Shown in pieces: positions 22,532-31,995 of a DNA stretch of 42,758 nucleotides. Under the pieces are notes generated by a model. The model made no database searches. It was not told where the DNA came from and worked only from the letters and a program-made list of their open reading frames with translations. The stretch is taken from NCBI GenBank assembly GCA_902806425.1, contig CADCWP010000002.1, positions 1,924 to 44,681 on the forward strand, in the 5' to 3' direction. The position numbers and the translations under genes were made by a program. How positions within the stretch are numbered: the stretch's first letter is position 1; each line of letters begins with the position of its first letter. Source of the stretch: an uncultured Truepera sp. (GTDB lineage: Bacteria > Deinococcota > Deinococci > Deinococcales > Trueperaceae).

Positions 22532-22537
22532 ATCTTA
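22532..22537 (-). promoter_or_regulatory. -10 box of the PASTA gene
   Basis: TAAGAT on the minus strand, 8 bases before the GTG at 22523, giving a leaderless transcript. No -35 is evident. Confidence 0.45.
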
Positions 22538-22786
22538 TGACGTAAGGAGATGGCAGGGGTTGGAAACCACTTAGCGGCTGGCATCTGTTACGATCCCTTT
22601 GCCCTCGCCTTACGCGGAGCTATCCAGACGTGTTGGTATATTGCCGCTGGTCCCGGCCGGAACGGCTGAACAAGGTCCGAGCAACGCTCGCACAGAGCGG
22701 ACAGGCCAACTAGGTCGCACGCGAAAATATAGGTTCTTGCTAACGTGCCCCAATGGTCGCGGGATTCTGCAACAGCATCATAAATA

Positions 22787-23058
22787 GTGCCTGCTCTCTA
22801 CACCGACGTGCGCGCGTCGTTTCTGGGCGCGAAGCTTCACCCCATGGTGAGCGTTCCCTTCGACCACATTGTTGAGGCAGAAGAGGCGTTGATACGCCTT
22901 TTGCTGGAGGTGACCCCAACACGGAGCGGCTGATTGAATTTTTCCGGCGAAACTTCCGGCATTTTGAGGGACCAGGCAAGGGCCAGCAATCTATCAGCGA
23001 ACGCTTTTGCAGCTGAGGGCTCTACTATCTGCTATTCAGGGTGACGCCTCGAGCCTAA
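22787..23058 (+). pseudogene. Decayed reading frame, one frameshift and one stop
   Basis: A GTG at 22787 opens 48 codons (containing LGAKLHPMVSVPFDHIVEAE) ending in TGA at 22931. One inserted base near 22917-22920 would join this to a second frame (TERLIEFFRRNFRHFEGPGK) that reaches TGA at 23014 and, if that is read through, TAA at 23056. The joined sequence reads like a real protein C-terminus, but I do not recognise the family. The rest of the 615-base gap between the PASTA gene and ftsH (22524-22786) holds nothing I can identify beyond the PASTA promoter. Confidence 0.4.
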
Positions 23059-23086
23059 GGTTTAGCTACTCTAAGAACCCAAAGAG

Positions 23087-23111
23087 AAAGGCGCGGGGAC
23101 GCCGCGCCTTT
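23087..23111 (-). terminator. Intrinsic terminator of ftsH
   Basis: AAAGGCGCGG (23087-23096) pairs perfectly with CCGCGCCTTT (23102-23111) around a 5-base loop. It lies 27 bases past the ftsH stop and is followed on the minus strand by a T-rich stretch. The symmetry, with TTTT on the plus side, could make it work in both directions. Confidence 0.8.
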
Positions 23112-23138
23112 TGTGCGAGTTGCAAGTTATAACAACCC

Positions 23139-25118
23139 TCAGCTGCGCGGCCCCTCGGAGGCCGGGCGCGGGTCGATAGTCGGTGCCGGACGTTCGGCGC
23201 GTCGCTGCCGGTCGGCTTCGGCGGCGCGCTGCGCGTCGGCGGCCATACGGCGTTCGGCAGCGTCGACCTCAGCAACGATCATACGGGTGATCTCGTCGGC
23301 GCTCATACCCTCCCGGGCGCGTTCAAAGGCTTTTTCGATTAGCGTACCCTCTATGGTCTCGCGCTCTAAAAGCGCCCTAGCCACACCCTCTACCGCCACC
23401 CAGTTGTTGCTGATGACCGTCTCGGTAGCGCTGTAGGCAGCCTCGAGAATCTTGTTGACTTCACCCTCTAGCTCACGGGCGGTCTCTTCGGAAAAGTCCT
23501 TGCGGCGGCTTATCTCACCGCCGAGGAATACCGGCCCCTGATCCGAACCCCAGGCGACGAACTCCTCGCCGCCCATACCGAGGTCGAAAACCATCTGCTT
23601 CGCCATGTCGGTTGCCTGTTTGAGGTCATTCGACGCGCCCGACGAGATGGTGCCGGTAAGCTTTTTCTCGGCGACCCGCCCGCCAAAGGCTACGACGAGC
23701 TGCTGCTGAAAGCGTTCACGTGAGAAAAACATCTCCTCTTTTGACAAGGGTGCCATAAAGCCGCCTGCCCCGCCGCGCGGCATGATGGTGACTTTACGAA
23801 TGTGACCGAGGTCGGGTTGCGAGGCGAAAGCGACTGCGTGACCGGCTTCGTGGAAGGCGAGAATCTGCCGCTCCTTATCGCTCGGTACCAGCGACCCGCG
23901 CCGGAGGCCAAGCACGATACGGTCTAACGCCTCGTTAAAGTCCGTCCAGGAGATGAGCTGCTTGCCGGTGCGGGCGGCGATCAGTGCAGCCTCGTTCGTG
24001 AGGTTTTCCAGGTCGGCTCCGGAGAACATCGGGGTCGCACTGGCGAGACGCTCGAGGTTAACGTCGTCGGCTATCGGCTTGTTGCGGACGTGGACGCGCA
24101 AGACCTGTTCGCGTTCGCGCTGCGTCGGTAGGCCAATCGTGACCTGCCGGTCGAAGCGGCCCGGACGGAGGAGCGCCGGGTCCAGAATGTCCGGGCGGTT
24201 CGTAGCTGCGATGATAATCACCGAGGTGTCCTTCTCGAACCCATCCATCTCGGACAAGATTTGGTTTAACGTCTGCTCGCGCTCGTCGTGACCGCCGCCA
24301 ATCCCGGCTCCGCGCCGTCGCCCGATGGAGTCCAACTCGTCGATAAAGATGATTGCCGGACTTGCCTTGCGCGCCTCTTCAAACAGATTACGAACACGGC
24401 TCGCACCGACGCCCACGAACATCTCCATAAACTCACTTGCCGAAACTGTCAGAAACGGTACGCCCGCCTCGCCTGCGACAGCCCGCGCGAGCAGCGTCTT
24501 GCCCGTTCCGGGAGGCCCGACGAGCAGCATTCCCTTGGGGATCTCCGCGCCGATGCGCAGATATTTTTGCGGATTTTTAAGAAAGTCGACGACCTCTTTA
24601 AGTTCTTGCTTGGCCTCTTCGTGCCCGGCGACGTCGTCAAAGGTCGTCTTGACTTTGTTTTCGCGCCCGTAGGTCTTGGCTTTCGACTGCCCGAACTGCA
24701 TGACCTGGCTCGGGCCACCCTGGGCGCGCATAAAGACGAACCAGAAGAAGCCGATCAGGATCACGATAGGCAAAAACGAAAAGAGCAGACCGGGCCAGGG
24801 AGACGGGACGCGCCCCTCGAGCGAGACGCCGTTTTCCTGCAACAGGGGGATAAGCGTCGGGTCCTCGACGGTCGTGACCTGAAACGAACGGATGGCCCGC
24901 GTCTGACCGTCCTCGTCGACTTGCGTCTCCGCCTTAAGTTCGCCGCGGATCGTGTTTTGCTCGATTACGACCTCAGCAACTTTGCCCCCTTCGACGAGGT
25001 TGGTAAATGTCGAATAGGAGATTTCGCTGCCGGGGGGCCGCGCGTTAAACTGGTTAAAGACCACCACCCCTAAGATGATCAGGATGACAAAAAACCAGGG
25101 GTTAAACGTTCGTTTCAA
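23139..25118 (-). CDS. ftsH: ATP-dependent zinc metalloprotease FtsH
   Basis: FtsH is a hexameric inner-membrane AAA+ protease that removes damaged membrane proteins and regulators. The 659-residue protein has two membrane segments (about 7-24 and 108-130). The AAA domain follows with Walker A at 201-208 (GPPGTGKT), Walker B at 257-262 (IFIDEL) and the second region of homology [20 protein letters not shown]. The zinc site HEAGH is at 423-427. The start is a TTG at 25116-25118, chosen because GGAGG sits 6 bases upstream and the protein then begins [10 protein letters not shown]; an open frame runs further to 25223 but lacks such a site and has no family-like N-terminus. Confidence 0.94.
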   Translation of the reverse strand: MKRTFNPWFFVILIILGVVVFNQFNARPPGSEISYSTFTNLVEGGKVAEVVIEQNTIRGELKAETQVDEDGQTRAIRSFQVTTVEDPTLIPLLQENGVSLEGRVPSPWPGLLFSFLPIVILIGFFWFVFMRAQGGPSQVMQFGQSKAKTYGRENKVKTTFDDVAGHEEAKQELKEVVDFLKNPQKYLRIGAEIPKGMLLVGPPGTGKTLLARAVAGEAGVPFLTVSASEFMEMFVGVGASRVRNLFEEARKASPAIIFIDELDSIGRRRGAGIGGGHDEREQTLNQILSEMDGFEKDTSVIIIAATNRPDILDPALLRPGRFDRQVTIGLPTQREREQVLRVHVRNKPIADDVNLERLASATPMFSGADLENLTNEAALIAARTGKQLISWTDFNEALDRIVLGLRRGSLVPSDKERQILAFHEAGHAVAFASQPDLGHIRKVTIMPRGGAGGFMAPLSKEEMFFSRERFQQQLVVAFGGRVAEKKLTGTISSGASNDLKQATDMAKQMVFDLGMGGEEFVAWGSDQGPVFLGGEISRRKDFSEETARELEGEVNKILEAAYSATETVISNNWVAVEGVARALLERETIEGTLIEKAFERAREGMSADEITRMIVAEVDAAERRMAADAQRAAEADRQRRAERPAPTIDPRPASEGPRS

Positions 25119-25124
25119 AGGGTG

Positions 25125-25129
25125 CCTCC
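25125..25129 (-). promoter_or_regulatory. Ribosome binding site for the TTG start of ftsH
   Basis: GGAGG on the minus strand, 6 bases before TTG at 25118. It decides the start in favour of TTG over upstream ATG/GTG codons. Confidence 0.75.
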
Positions 25130-25303
25130 AGAGGGCGTGCTGCGTAACCCGCCCGTGGGGCGTACAGCATAGAAAGGCGTTAGAGCGGGCGTGTTCAGTA
25201 GGAGTATGGTAGCACCTCCGCATCCCGTCGGGCTGTAAGCTGTCGGACCAAAGAAGTGCCCGCCGAGCCGTTCGCCAAGCGTCTAAAAGGCCTTTCCTGG
25301 ACC

Positions 25304-26554
25304 CTAAAAGCGGTAGCCTTTAGGAACGGCTACCACGCCGCGGTCGGTGACCTTAAAGCCCCTGGCACGGTCGTCGTCCAAGTTGACGCCGATCTGCGTG
25401 CCTTCTCGCACGGAGACGTTTTTGTCCAAAATAGCGTTGCGGATCGTGCAGTGCCGACCAATTTCGCAGTTGTCCATGATGACCGAGTTTTCGATCAAGG
25501 TGTGGGAATGAACCCGGATACGCCGCGCCAAGACCGAGTGCCGCAGCGTCGCGCCGGAGACGATCACGCCCCCGGCGACAAGCGAGTTAAACGCCTGCCC
25601 GCGCCGATTGTGCTCCTCATGAACGAATTTGGCGGGCGGCGAAAACTCGGCTGAGGTGCGTAGCGGCCATTCGTAGTTGTACAAATCGAACTCGGGTTTA
25701 ACCGCGACCAAATCCATGTTGGCCTCCCAGTACGAATCCAGAGTGCCGACGTCGCGCCAGTAGGTGTTGGGACCCGTTTGACCGGGTATGGGATTCGTGG
25801 CGAAGTCGTAGGCCATCACCCTGTAGCCGTCCTCCATCGCCATCGGCACGATGTTGTGACCGAAGTCGTGCGACGATTCTTCAATCGCGGCGTCTTTGGT
25901 CAAAAGATCGACCAAAGCCTCCGTGGAAAAAATGTAGTTGCCCATCGAGGCCAGTGCGTGCGTGTCTCTGCCGGGAATAGGGTTGGGCTTGGCGGGTTTT
26001 TCCTGAAACTCGGTGATGTTAAAGTCCGTGTCGACCTGCAAGACGCCGAAGCGAGTAGCGTCCGCGACCGGGGTTGGATAGGCCGCGACAGTGACGTCCG
26101 CGCCGCTCTCCTGATGCTGCGTGATCATGTGGCGGATGTCCATCTTGTAGATGTGGTCACCCGAAAATATCGCTACCAGATCGGCCTCGTTATTGTGAAT
26201 GAGGTGGACGTTTTGATAGATCGCGTCGGCGGTACCCCGGTACCACTGCTCGCCCAACTCGTCGTAGCGGTACATCTGCGCGGGGGCCAAGGTGATGAAG
26301 TAGCTGTCTAAAAACGACCCGAAGCGCCAGTTGCGCTGGATATGTTCGGTTAAGGACTGCGCCTTAAACTGCGTCAACACGTACATGCTGTAGATTTCTG
26401 AATTCATCATGTTGTTTAGGGCAAAGTCGATGATGCGGTATTTGCTGCCGAAGGGAACGGCGGGTTTTGTCCGTTTGGCGGTTAACGGCTCGAGCCTCGA
26501 GCCCCGCCCCCCGGCTAAGACCATTCCCAAGACCTTTGCTTTTTTGCTGCTCAC
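25304..26554 (-). CDS. glgC: Glucose-1-phosphate adenylyltransferase
   Basis: GlgC makes ADP-glucose from ATP and glucose-1-phosphate, the first committed step of glycogen synthesis. The 416-residue protein has the nucleotidyltransferase loop [13 protein letters not shown] near residue 14, then [28 protein letters not shown], and a glucose-1-phosphate region with EKP. The C-terminal third is a beta-helix domain ([20 protein letters not shown]). GTG at 26552-26554 is chosen because AAAGGAG sits 6 bases upstream; an open frame continues to 26650 without support. Other glycogen genes are not in view. Confidence 0.93.
   Translation of the reverse strand: MSSKKAKVLGMVLAGGRGSRLEPLTAKRTKPAVPFGSKYRIIDFALNNMMNSEIYSMYVLTQFKAQSLTEHIQRNWRFGSFLDSYFITLAPAQMYRYDELGEQWYRGTADAIYQNVHLIHNNEADLVAIFSGDHIYKMDIRHMITQHQESGADVTVAAYPTPVADATRFGVLQVDTDFNITEFQEKPAKPNPIPGRDTHALASMGNYIFSTEALVDLLTKDAAIEESSHDFGHNIVPMAMEDGYRVMAYDFATNPIPGQTGPNTYWRDVGTLDSYWEANMDLVAVKPEFDLYNYEWPLRTSAEFSPPAKFVHEEHNRRGQAFNSLVAGGVIVSGATLRHSVLARRIRVHSHTLIENSVIMDNCEIGRHCTIRNAILDKNVSVREGTQIGVNLDDDRARGFKVTDRGVVAVPKGYRF
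25306..25334 (-). terminator. Terminator-like hairpin inside the last glgC codons
   Basis: On the minus strand GGTAGCC (25328-25334) pairs with GGCTACC (25312-25318) around a 9-base loop, followed by GCTTTTAG. The stem therefore lies within the codons for the last residues and the TTTT runs into the stop codon. Confidence 0.45.
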
Positions 26555-26560
26555 AAGTCG

Positions 26561-26567
26561 CTCCTTT
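26561..26567 (-). promoter_or_regulatory. Ribosome binding site for glgC
   Basis: AAAGGAG on the minus strand, 6 bases before the GTG at 26554. It decides the start over the longer open frame. Confidence 0.7.
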
Positions 26568-26739
26568 GGGCGCGCTTTAGGCGCGCTGCGCGCTGCCGTG
26601 CGCCGCTCAGACGTTGGTTTATGAGCACTATAGCCCAGCCGTGTTTGCAAAACATAAGGTCACGGCCCGGCGGGTATGGCTAAATCCACGTGAGGTCACG
26701 TTAGTCGTTGCGAACGCGCCGCGTCCGCCTGAAGTCTCC

Positions 26740-26745
26740 TAGAAT
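26740..26745 (+). promoter_or_regulatory. -10 box of the unknown gene-rlmN operon
   Basis: TAGAAT, 6 bases before the GTG at 26752, giving a leaderless transcript. Confidence 0.45.
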
Positions 26746-26751
26746 AGAGCT

Positions 26752-27297
26752 GTGACGTCTAGACCCATGGATAGACCTATGGAGCAGCTGCTGGAATATC
26801 AGGATTACGTCTTGGCCTACCGCTTGCGGGCGCTTGTCGGCGGTAGGGCGCGGCCTACGGGCTATTTGTCGATTTCCGAATACGCAGCGCGGCGGCTCGA
26901 GCGTCAGGTCTTAGCTAAAGAGCTCCTAAAAAGCCCCGACTACCGAGGACAATTGCGCCAGGTCGAGGCGCTCACCGAGGCGCTCAACTTCGGTTTCTGG
27001 CACAACCCAGGTGAGAGTATCGCGTTTTTAGAACGGGTGATCGAAGGGGGTGGCTGCGGCGCGCTCGAGTCGTCGGGCGCGTTTGTTGAGGGACTGCTGA
27101 CCCAGCGGGAACGTGCCGAACTGACCCCTGAGCACGCCGACCTCGTAGCCGTCTACTATCTAGGGCTACTCAGGGCGTCGGCTTCGTACCTCGACGGGGA
27201 GACGTTTACCCGCCTGCGCGCTGAACTCGAGCCGCTGCGCGAACAGTTGCCGTTTTTCGTTCTGCCCCAAGACGCACCCCCGGTGGAGGCCACGTGA
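26752..27297 (+). CDS. Protein of unknown function coupled to rlmN
   Basis: A 181-residue soluble, mostly helical protein without signal peptide or membrane segments. It starts with GTG 6 bases after a TAGAAT box; a second in-frame ATG lies three codons later. Visible stretches include [19 protein letters not shown] and [21 protein letters not shown] recognise no family or catalytic motif. Its stop overlaps the rlmN start in GTGA, so the two are made together; that could mean a link to ribosome or tRNA work, but it may be only shared transcription. Confidence 0.65.
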   Translation: MTSRPMDRPMEQLLEYQDYVLAYRLRALVGGRARPTGYLSISEYAARRLERQVLAKELLKSPDYRGQLRQVEALTEALNFGFWHNPGESIAFLERVIEGGGCGALESSGAFVEGLLTQRERAELTPEHADLVAVYYLGLLRASASYLDGETFTRLRAELEPLREQLPFFVLPQDAPPVEAT

Positions 27298-28325
27298 GCG
27301 AAACTACCAAGCCGAGCCTGCTGGGGCTCGAGCCGGACGCCTTGCCCGCTCCCGAAGGACAGCCCTACCGCCGCCGTCAGCTGGCCGACTGGGTGTACCT
27401 TCACGGCGCGAGCAGCTTCGCCGCCATGAGCAACCTGCCCGCGTCGTGGCGTACCGAACTGGAAACCGGCTACAGCCTCATCCCCTTTACCCGCAGCGAA
27501 CGCTTCAGGTCGCACGACGCCTCGGTGCGCTACCTCTTTACGCTCGCCGATGGCAGACAGACCGAAGCCGTCTATATGCCCTACAGCGGACGTAAGACGC
27601 TCTGCTTGTCGTCGATGGTGGGTTGCCCGGCGGGGTGCGCCTTCTGCGCGACGGGCGCGCTCGGTTTTGGCCGCAACCTAAGCCGCGCCGAGATCGTTGG
27701 GCAGCTTTTGGCAGTCGCGGTCGGCGAGGGTTTTTCGCCGCGTGAGGTGCGCAACGTCGTTCTCATGGGTATGGGCGAGGCGCTCTTAAACTACGACAAC
27801 GCGCTGGGCGCGGTTCGCACGATGATCCATCCGCAAGGTTTGGAGATGTCGCCGCGCCGCATCACGCTCTCGACCGTCGGCCTGCCGGGACGCATCCGCA
27901 AGCTCGCCGCCGAAAAGCTGCCCCTGGTGCTGGCGGTGTCGCTGCACGCACCGGACGAGGAGACGCGCCGCCACATCATACCGACCGCGCACGCACACTC
28001 GCTGGACGACATCATCGCCTCGCTGCACGACTGGCAGAACGCGGGAGGGCGGCGCGTCACCATCGAGTACACCATGCTGGACGGCGTAAACGACGCGCTC
28101 TGGCAGGCCGAGGGGTTGGTCGAGCGGCTCTCGGGTCTGGTCGCGCACGTCAATCTAATTCCTTTTAACCCTTGGGGCGAGGCGAGGTTTCGCTCGAGCT
28201 CCCGCGTCACCATTGAACGCTTTGAAAAGGTTTTGGTGCGGGCCGGGGTGTCCGTCTCGGTGCGTTTCAGCCGGGGCCGCGACACTGGTGGGGCGTGCGG
28301 GCAGTTGGCGCTGACGCGGGGCTAG
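27294..28325 (+). CDS. rlmN: 23S rRNA/tRNA adenine-C2 methyltransferase RlmN
   Basis: RlmN is a radical SAM enzyme that methylates C2 of A2503 in 23S rRNA and A37 in some tRNAs. The iron-sulfur cysteines are C111, C115 and C118 ([13 protein letters not shown]). The C-terminal catalytic cysteine is in GGACGQL near residue 336. [15 protein letters not shown] is a further family mark. The 343 residues are a normal length. It starts with GTG overlapping the upstream unknown gene by four bases and converges with the sulfotransferase gene. Confidence 0.94.
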   Translation: MSETTKPSLLGLEPDALPAPEGQPYRRRQLADWVYLHGASSFAAMSNLPASWRTELETGYSLIPFTRSERFRSHDASVRYLFTLADGRQTEAVYMPYSGRKTLCLSSMVGCPAGCAFCATGALGFGRNLSRAEIVGQLLAVAVGEGFSPREVRNVVLMGMGEALLNYDNALGAVRTMIHPQGLEMSPRRITLSTVGLPGRIRKLAAEKLPLVLAVSLHAPDEETRRHIIPTAHAHSLDDIIASLHDWQNAGGRRVTIEYTMLDGVNDALWQAEGLVERLSGLVAHVNLIPFNPWGEARFRSSSRVTIERFEKVLVRAGVSVSVRFSRGRDTGGACGQLALTRG

Positions 28326-28352
28326 CGAGTGCACGGGCGAACCGGGCTTATG

Positions 28353-29021
28353 CTACCGCCGCCTCAAAACGCGCGCGAAAAAACGCCAGCTCGCCTGCTC
28401 CGCGAAGTCCGCCCTGTCGTTCAGGTGAGGAAACGGCCCCTCAGGAACAGGGACGCCCAGAAAGGCGCATAGGGGTTCCCACCCTTCCCTGACGTCGAAG
28501 ACCAGCAGCTTCTCCGGCGGCACCGTACGCTTGACCTCTTCGATGTGTGCGTTAAACACCTCTATCGCGTAGGTCTTGTCCTCAAATCTTCCCCCGAAGG
28601 TACCCTGCCAGACGATGGTATCGACCATGCGCGCAAACCTCCGCACTTGGGGGATGGCGGCGAACAGCCACGACGCGGGCGGACGTTGCCGCTTCATGGT
28701 GTAGATAGTCCTGAGGGTGCTTTCGTACCACCTCTCCGGGTCGCGGACCGACACCAGCACCTTAGCCTCCGGATACCTCTGCATCATCTCCTTGTAAAAG
28801 GTACAAATAGGCCAGTCCACAGCTGCCCTGTAATCGCCGAAAAGCGCCTCCCACTCGGCGGGCTCTCCTCGGTTGACGGCCAGCCACAAGGGAACGTGCT
28901 CGGGACGCCGAAAGACTTCCATCATGTGGTAGCACCTGCCGAAGCCGAGTTTTTCGAGGGCCGCTTTAAGCGACGTGGTACCGGTCCGTCCGAAACCTGC
29001 GCTGATGACCTCTAAAGACAT
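28353..29021 (-). CDS. Sulfotransferase family protein
   Basis: A 222-residue P-loop-like protein. The PAPS-binding loop is at 9-20 (GFGRTGTTSLKA), and a second motif typical of the family is KVLVSVRDPERWYESTL. It should transfer sulfate from PAPS to a hydroxyl or amine of an unknown acceptor. The pattern best fits the small Sulfotransfer_4-like group. No PAPS synthesis genes are nearby. The ATG at 29021 has a weak TACGGT 5 bases upstream on the minus strand, so it may be leaderless. It is a single gene with no operon partners. Confidence 0.82.
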   Translation of the reverse strand: MSLEVISAGFGRTGTTSLKAALEKLGFGRCYHMMEVFRRPEHVPLWLAVNRGEPAEWEALFGDYRAAVDWPICTFYKEMMQRYPEAKVLVSVRDPERWYESTLRTIYTMKRQRPPASWLFAAIPQVRRFARMVDTIVWQGTFGGRFEDKTYAIEVFNAHIEEVKRTVPPEKLLVFDVREGWEPLCAFLGVPVPEGPFPHLNDRADFAEQASWRFFARVLRRR

Positions 29022-29202
29022 GACGCACCGTAGCTCTAGCTGCCACCGTAAACAGTAGGTGTTCCGGCTTTTACGGCTTGATCACCGGTTCGGCCTTAGG
29101 GGTGATGAAAGGTGGAAGTAGCTTTAGCCCGAAGCCTACACTCTCGCGTGGCGTAGGCGGGGGTGCACGATTTAACACTCCTTTGGCCGTCGGAGCCGTA
29201 CC

Positions 29203-30804
29203 ATGCGGCTACCTATGAGGGTTTATCCGGTTCTACTCGCAGCGTTTCTCGGGCTTCCGGTCTCTGCTCAGCCCGCATGGGCCGCGCAGGCCCAGACGCA
29301 GGCCGCGCCACGCCAAACCCGGGCGGTACCAGCGGAGACGTTGGACCGCCTTACCCACTTGCAGGGGCGCGTTCAGGCCCGACCGGACGACCTCAACGCT
29401 TGGCTCGACCTTGGCCAACTCCAGCTCGAGCTTGGACAATCGGGGCGGGCCAAAGCCAGTTTTTTAGAGGCGATCTCGCTTGACTATCTGTCCGCCGACG
29501 CGCACTTCGGTCTGGGGCTCAGCGAATACAGCCGCAACAATCTCCGCGCCGCGCTGTTCGAGTTCGGTGAGGTGACGCGGCTTTTCCCGGAACGTTTCGA
29601 CGGTCACTTTAACCGCGCTGTCACACTGGCTCGGCTCAGGCGCAGCGAGGACGCGGTCGCGGCGTTTGAGGAGGCGCTCGCACAGGCGTCGCCCGAGGCG
29701 GGCCGGACGGTGCGGGCAGACGCGCAGTTGGGCTTAGCGGGGCAGCTCGAGGTTTTGGGCCGCTTCGAGGAGGCCGCCGACGCGTACGGCGCGGCGATCA
29801 CCCTCTCGGGGCGCACGCCGGACCTTGTGCTCGCCCGAAGCGAGGCACTCTACCGCGCCGACCGCGGACTCGAGGCGCTCCCGGCGCTGACGGCGCTCGA
29901 GGCGGGCGGCGGCGACCTCCGCGCAAGTACCCTGATCGCTAACATCTATTTGCAGGCCAATCAGACCGATTACGCGCTGAGCGCCCTTAACCGCGCCCGC
30001 CGCCGCGCCGCCGCGGACAAAAACGCGCAGGTTGAGGCGGACGTGCTTTTACAGCTCGGGCTTTTGCAGCGCAGCCTAGGCCGCAGGGCGGCGGCTACGG
30101 CGTCGTTTGCCGCCGCCACCGCCCTGACGCCGAGCTCCGGAGGGGCGTTTTACAACCTGGGGGTGAGCTACCTCGAGGGGGGGCAGCCGCAGGCGGCGCT
30201 AGCGCCGCTCCAACGTGCGCTCGAGGCCGAGCGCGCCCAAGGGGAGGTCACCGGTGAGGTGTTTCTGGCGTTGGCGACTGCCTACGATCAGCTCGCCCAA
30301 CCCGCCGAAGCGCAGCGCGCCGCCGAAGCCGCTGCCCGCCGCCTCGATGATCGCCGTCTGCGCCTGGACGCGACCGCCATCATCGGGCGCGCGCTGTACC
30401 GCCTTGGCAACCTCCGGGGCGCGCTCATCGCCCTGCGTGAGGTTGCCGAGGCGCGTCCGAACGACGCACAGGCCCTTTTATGGGTCGGTCTCGCATACTA
30501 CGGACAGGGCGACTACACCGAAGCGGTCTCGTTTTACGAGCGTGCGGCTACGCTCGACCCGAGCAACCTGGACGCTCGCCTCAACTTAGGGGCTGCCTAC
30601 CTGGCCTCCGAGCGCTACGCCGACGCCGAGAGCGTCTACACCCTGATTATAGAGCAGAACCGTGAGGACCCAGAAGCGTTTTACAACCTCGGGTGGTCGC
30701 TCTTCTCACAGGGACGGGGTGACGAGGCGCAGCGGGCCTGGACGCAGGCTTCAGAACTCGGCTATGAACCGGCTCAAGCTGCGCTGAGCGAGTACTTCGA
30801 ATAG
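29203..30804 (+). CDS. Exported TPR-repeat protein
   Basis: A 533-residue protein with a signal peptide (core VYPVLLAAFLGLPVSA, probable cleavage after AWA). The mature part is a long series of tetratricopeptide repeats from about residue 55 to the C-terminus, for example AWLDLGQLQLELGQSGRAKA, AHFGLGLSEYSRNNLRAALF and AFYNLGWSLFSQGRGDEAQR. It has no catalytic domain, so an envelope scaffolding role is likely. Start could be ATG 29203 or ATG 29215; the latter lies 10 bases after a TACCAT box and still gives a good signal peptide. The SPOR-domain gene follows. Confidence 0.75.
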   Translation: MRLPMRVYPVLLAAFLGLPVSAQPAWAAQAQTQAAPRQTRAVPAETLDRLTHLQGRVQARPDDLNAWLDLGQLQLELGQSGRAKASFLEAISLDYLSADAHFGLGLSEYSRNNLRAALFEFGEVTRLFPERFDGHFNRAVTLARLRRSEDAVAAFEEALAQASPEAGRTVRADAQLGLAGQLEVLGRFEEAADAYGAAITLSGRTPDLVLARSEALYRADRGLEALPALTALEAGGGDLRASTLIANIYLQANQTDYALSALNRARRRAAADKNAQVEADVLLQLGLLQRSLGRRAAATASFAAATALTPSSGGAFYNLGVSYLEGGQPQAALAPLQRALEAERAQGEVTGEVFLALATAYDQLAQPAEAQRAAEAAARRLDDRRLRLDATAIIGRALYRLGNLRGALIALREVAEARPNDAQALLWVGLAYYGQGDYTEAVSFYERAATLDPSNLDARLNLGAAYLASERYADAESVYTLIIEQNREDPEAFYNLGWSLFSQGRGDEAQRAWTQASELGYEPAQAALSEYFE

Positions 30805-30890
30805 AGCTTTTTCTGGTTTCGCGCAGTGCGGGTAACAGTGGTTTACTGGACGCCCACACCCGAGTCGTCACGCCTGGGTGCATTTGGTCT

Positions 30891-30896
30891 TACAAT
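30891..30896 (+). promoter_or_regulatory. -10 box of the SPOR-rex operon
   Basis: TACAAT, 7 bases before the ATG at 30904. This supports the shorter start of the SPOR gene and a leaderless transcript. Confidence 0.5.
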
Positions 30897-30903
30897 AGGG
30901 GCC

Positions 30904-31995
30904 ATGGATTGGTTTAGACGCAACTGGCCCGACCTGCTTATCGGTGTCGCGCTCGTCGCCGTAATTGCGATGATCGTTGCTACTTTGCTGAGCGGCGGCT
31001 CGCTGGCCTCGCTCGTGCGGCGAGACGGCCCCCCCGAACTCCCTCTTACGGACACTACCGGCACCGCAGGTGGCTCCGCTACCGGCTCGAACGCCGACGT
31101 TGCGGGAACAGCAGCTACGTCCGGAGAGGACGCGGCTGGGACGGACCCGGTGCAGACCCAAGATAACTTCGACGTGTTTGTTCCCGAGGTACCGGGGCAA
31201 GAGGTGGATAGCGGTACGGGCCGCGTGAATACAGGTACAAGTGTAGAGACCGCCGCGCCGCAAGAGGGGACACAAAACCTTGCGGGCGCGACCTCGCAGG
31301 TTGACGGGACACTGCCGGAGGCTTCGGCCAGCGGGGGATACCGGGTTGCGGCGGGGGCGACGCCCTCGAGGGACGCTGCTAGCGACCTTGCCCAGAAGTA
31401 CCGCGACAGTGGTTATGAAGTTGCCGTCGAGCAGCAAGACGACCTCTATCTGCTTTGGGTCGGGCCGTATACCACTCGCGCCGACGCTGACTCGGCTGCC
31501 GAACGCATTATTGCGGCTGGAGGTGACGCGCTCGTCTACACCTACAACAGGGATAATGAGAACACGGCCGACAACGGTTCGGACGGTGATACCAACGCCG
31601 CCTCAGCGCAGTTGGGTACGGGTACACCGGGCACTGCTACAGCGGCTACAGGTACAAACGAAGCGGCTGAGATCACCGGGGCCGAGCTAGCGGACGCTGG
31701 GGACGTTGACGGTGACAGGGTAGCGACCGAGAACACGGGCACCCAAACGCAACCCGCAGGCTCGGTGAGCGGGGCGGGAGAGCGGTTTTTGCAGGTAGGG
31801 GCGTTTGCTTCTAATGAGAGCGCTCAACCGCTTCGGTCGCAGCTTGAGGGGCTCGGCTTAGACGTTACGCGTAGCGAAGATGCCAGCGGCTTGGTCCGGC
31901 TTTTTGTCGGACCCTTCGGCGGCGCACAGCTCACCCGGACTCAGCAGCGTCTTACCGCTGAGGGGATTGTGGATTCGTTTCCGGTCACGCGCTGA
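30904..31995 (+). CDS. Membrane protein with two SPOR domains
   Basis: A 363-residue bitopic protein: short cytoplasmic end, one membrane segment at about 11-30 (LLIGVALVAVIAMIVATLLS), a Gly/Thr/Ala-rich linker, and two SPOR domains at about 144-213 (GGYRVAAGATPSRDAASDLA) and 292-363 (RFLQVGAFASNESAQPLRSQ). SPOR domains bind glycan strands stripped of stem peptides at division sites, so it probably localises to the septum as FtsN or DedD do. The frame is open back to 30826, but the ATG at 30904 gives the expected short N-terminus and sits 7 bases after a -10 box. rex begins directly after its stop. Confidence 0.82.
   Translation: MDWFRRNWPDLLIGVALVAVIAMIVATLLSGGSLASLVRRDGPPELPLTDTTGTAGGSATGSNADVAGTAATSGEDAAGTDPVQTQDNFDVFVPEVPGQEVDSGTGRVNTGTSVETAAPQEGTQNLAGATSQVDGTLPEASASGGYRVAAGATPSRDAASDLAQKYRDSGYEVAVEQQDDLYLLWVGPYTTRADADSAAERIIAAGGDALVYTYNRDNENTADNGSDGDTNAASAQLGTGTPGTATAATGTNEAAEITGAELADAGDVDGDRVATENTGTQTQPAGSVSGAGERFLQVGAFASNESAQPLRSQLEGLGLDVTRSEDASGLVRLFVGPFGGAQLTRTQQRLTAEGIVDSFPVTR

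Noticed and set aside
24288-25073. 261-residue open frame opposite ftsH
   Set aside because: It lies wholly within ftsH on the other strand; GC-rich genes often leave such mirror frames and it shows no family motif.
25119-25223. N-terminal extension of ftsH
   Set aside because: The added residues are Cys/His/Arg-rich and unlike FtsH, and a strong ribosome binding site serves the downstream TTG.
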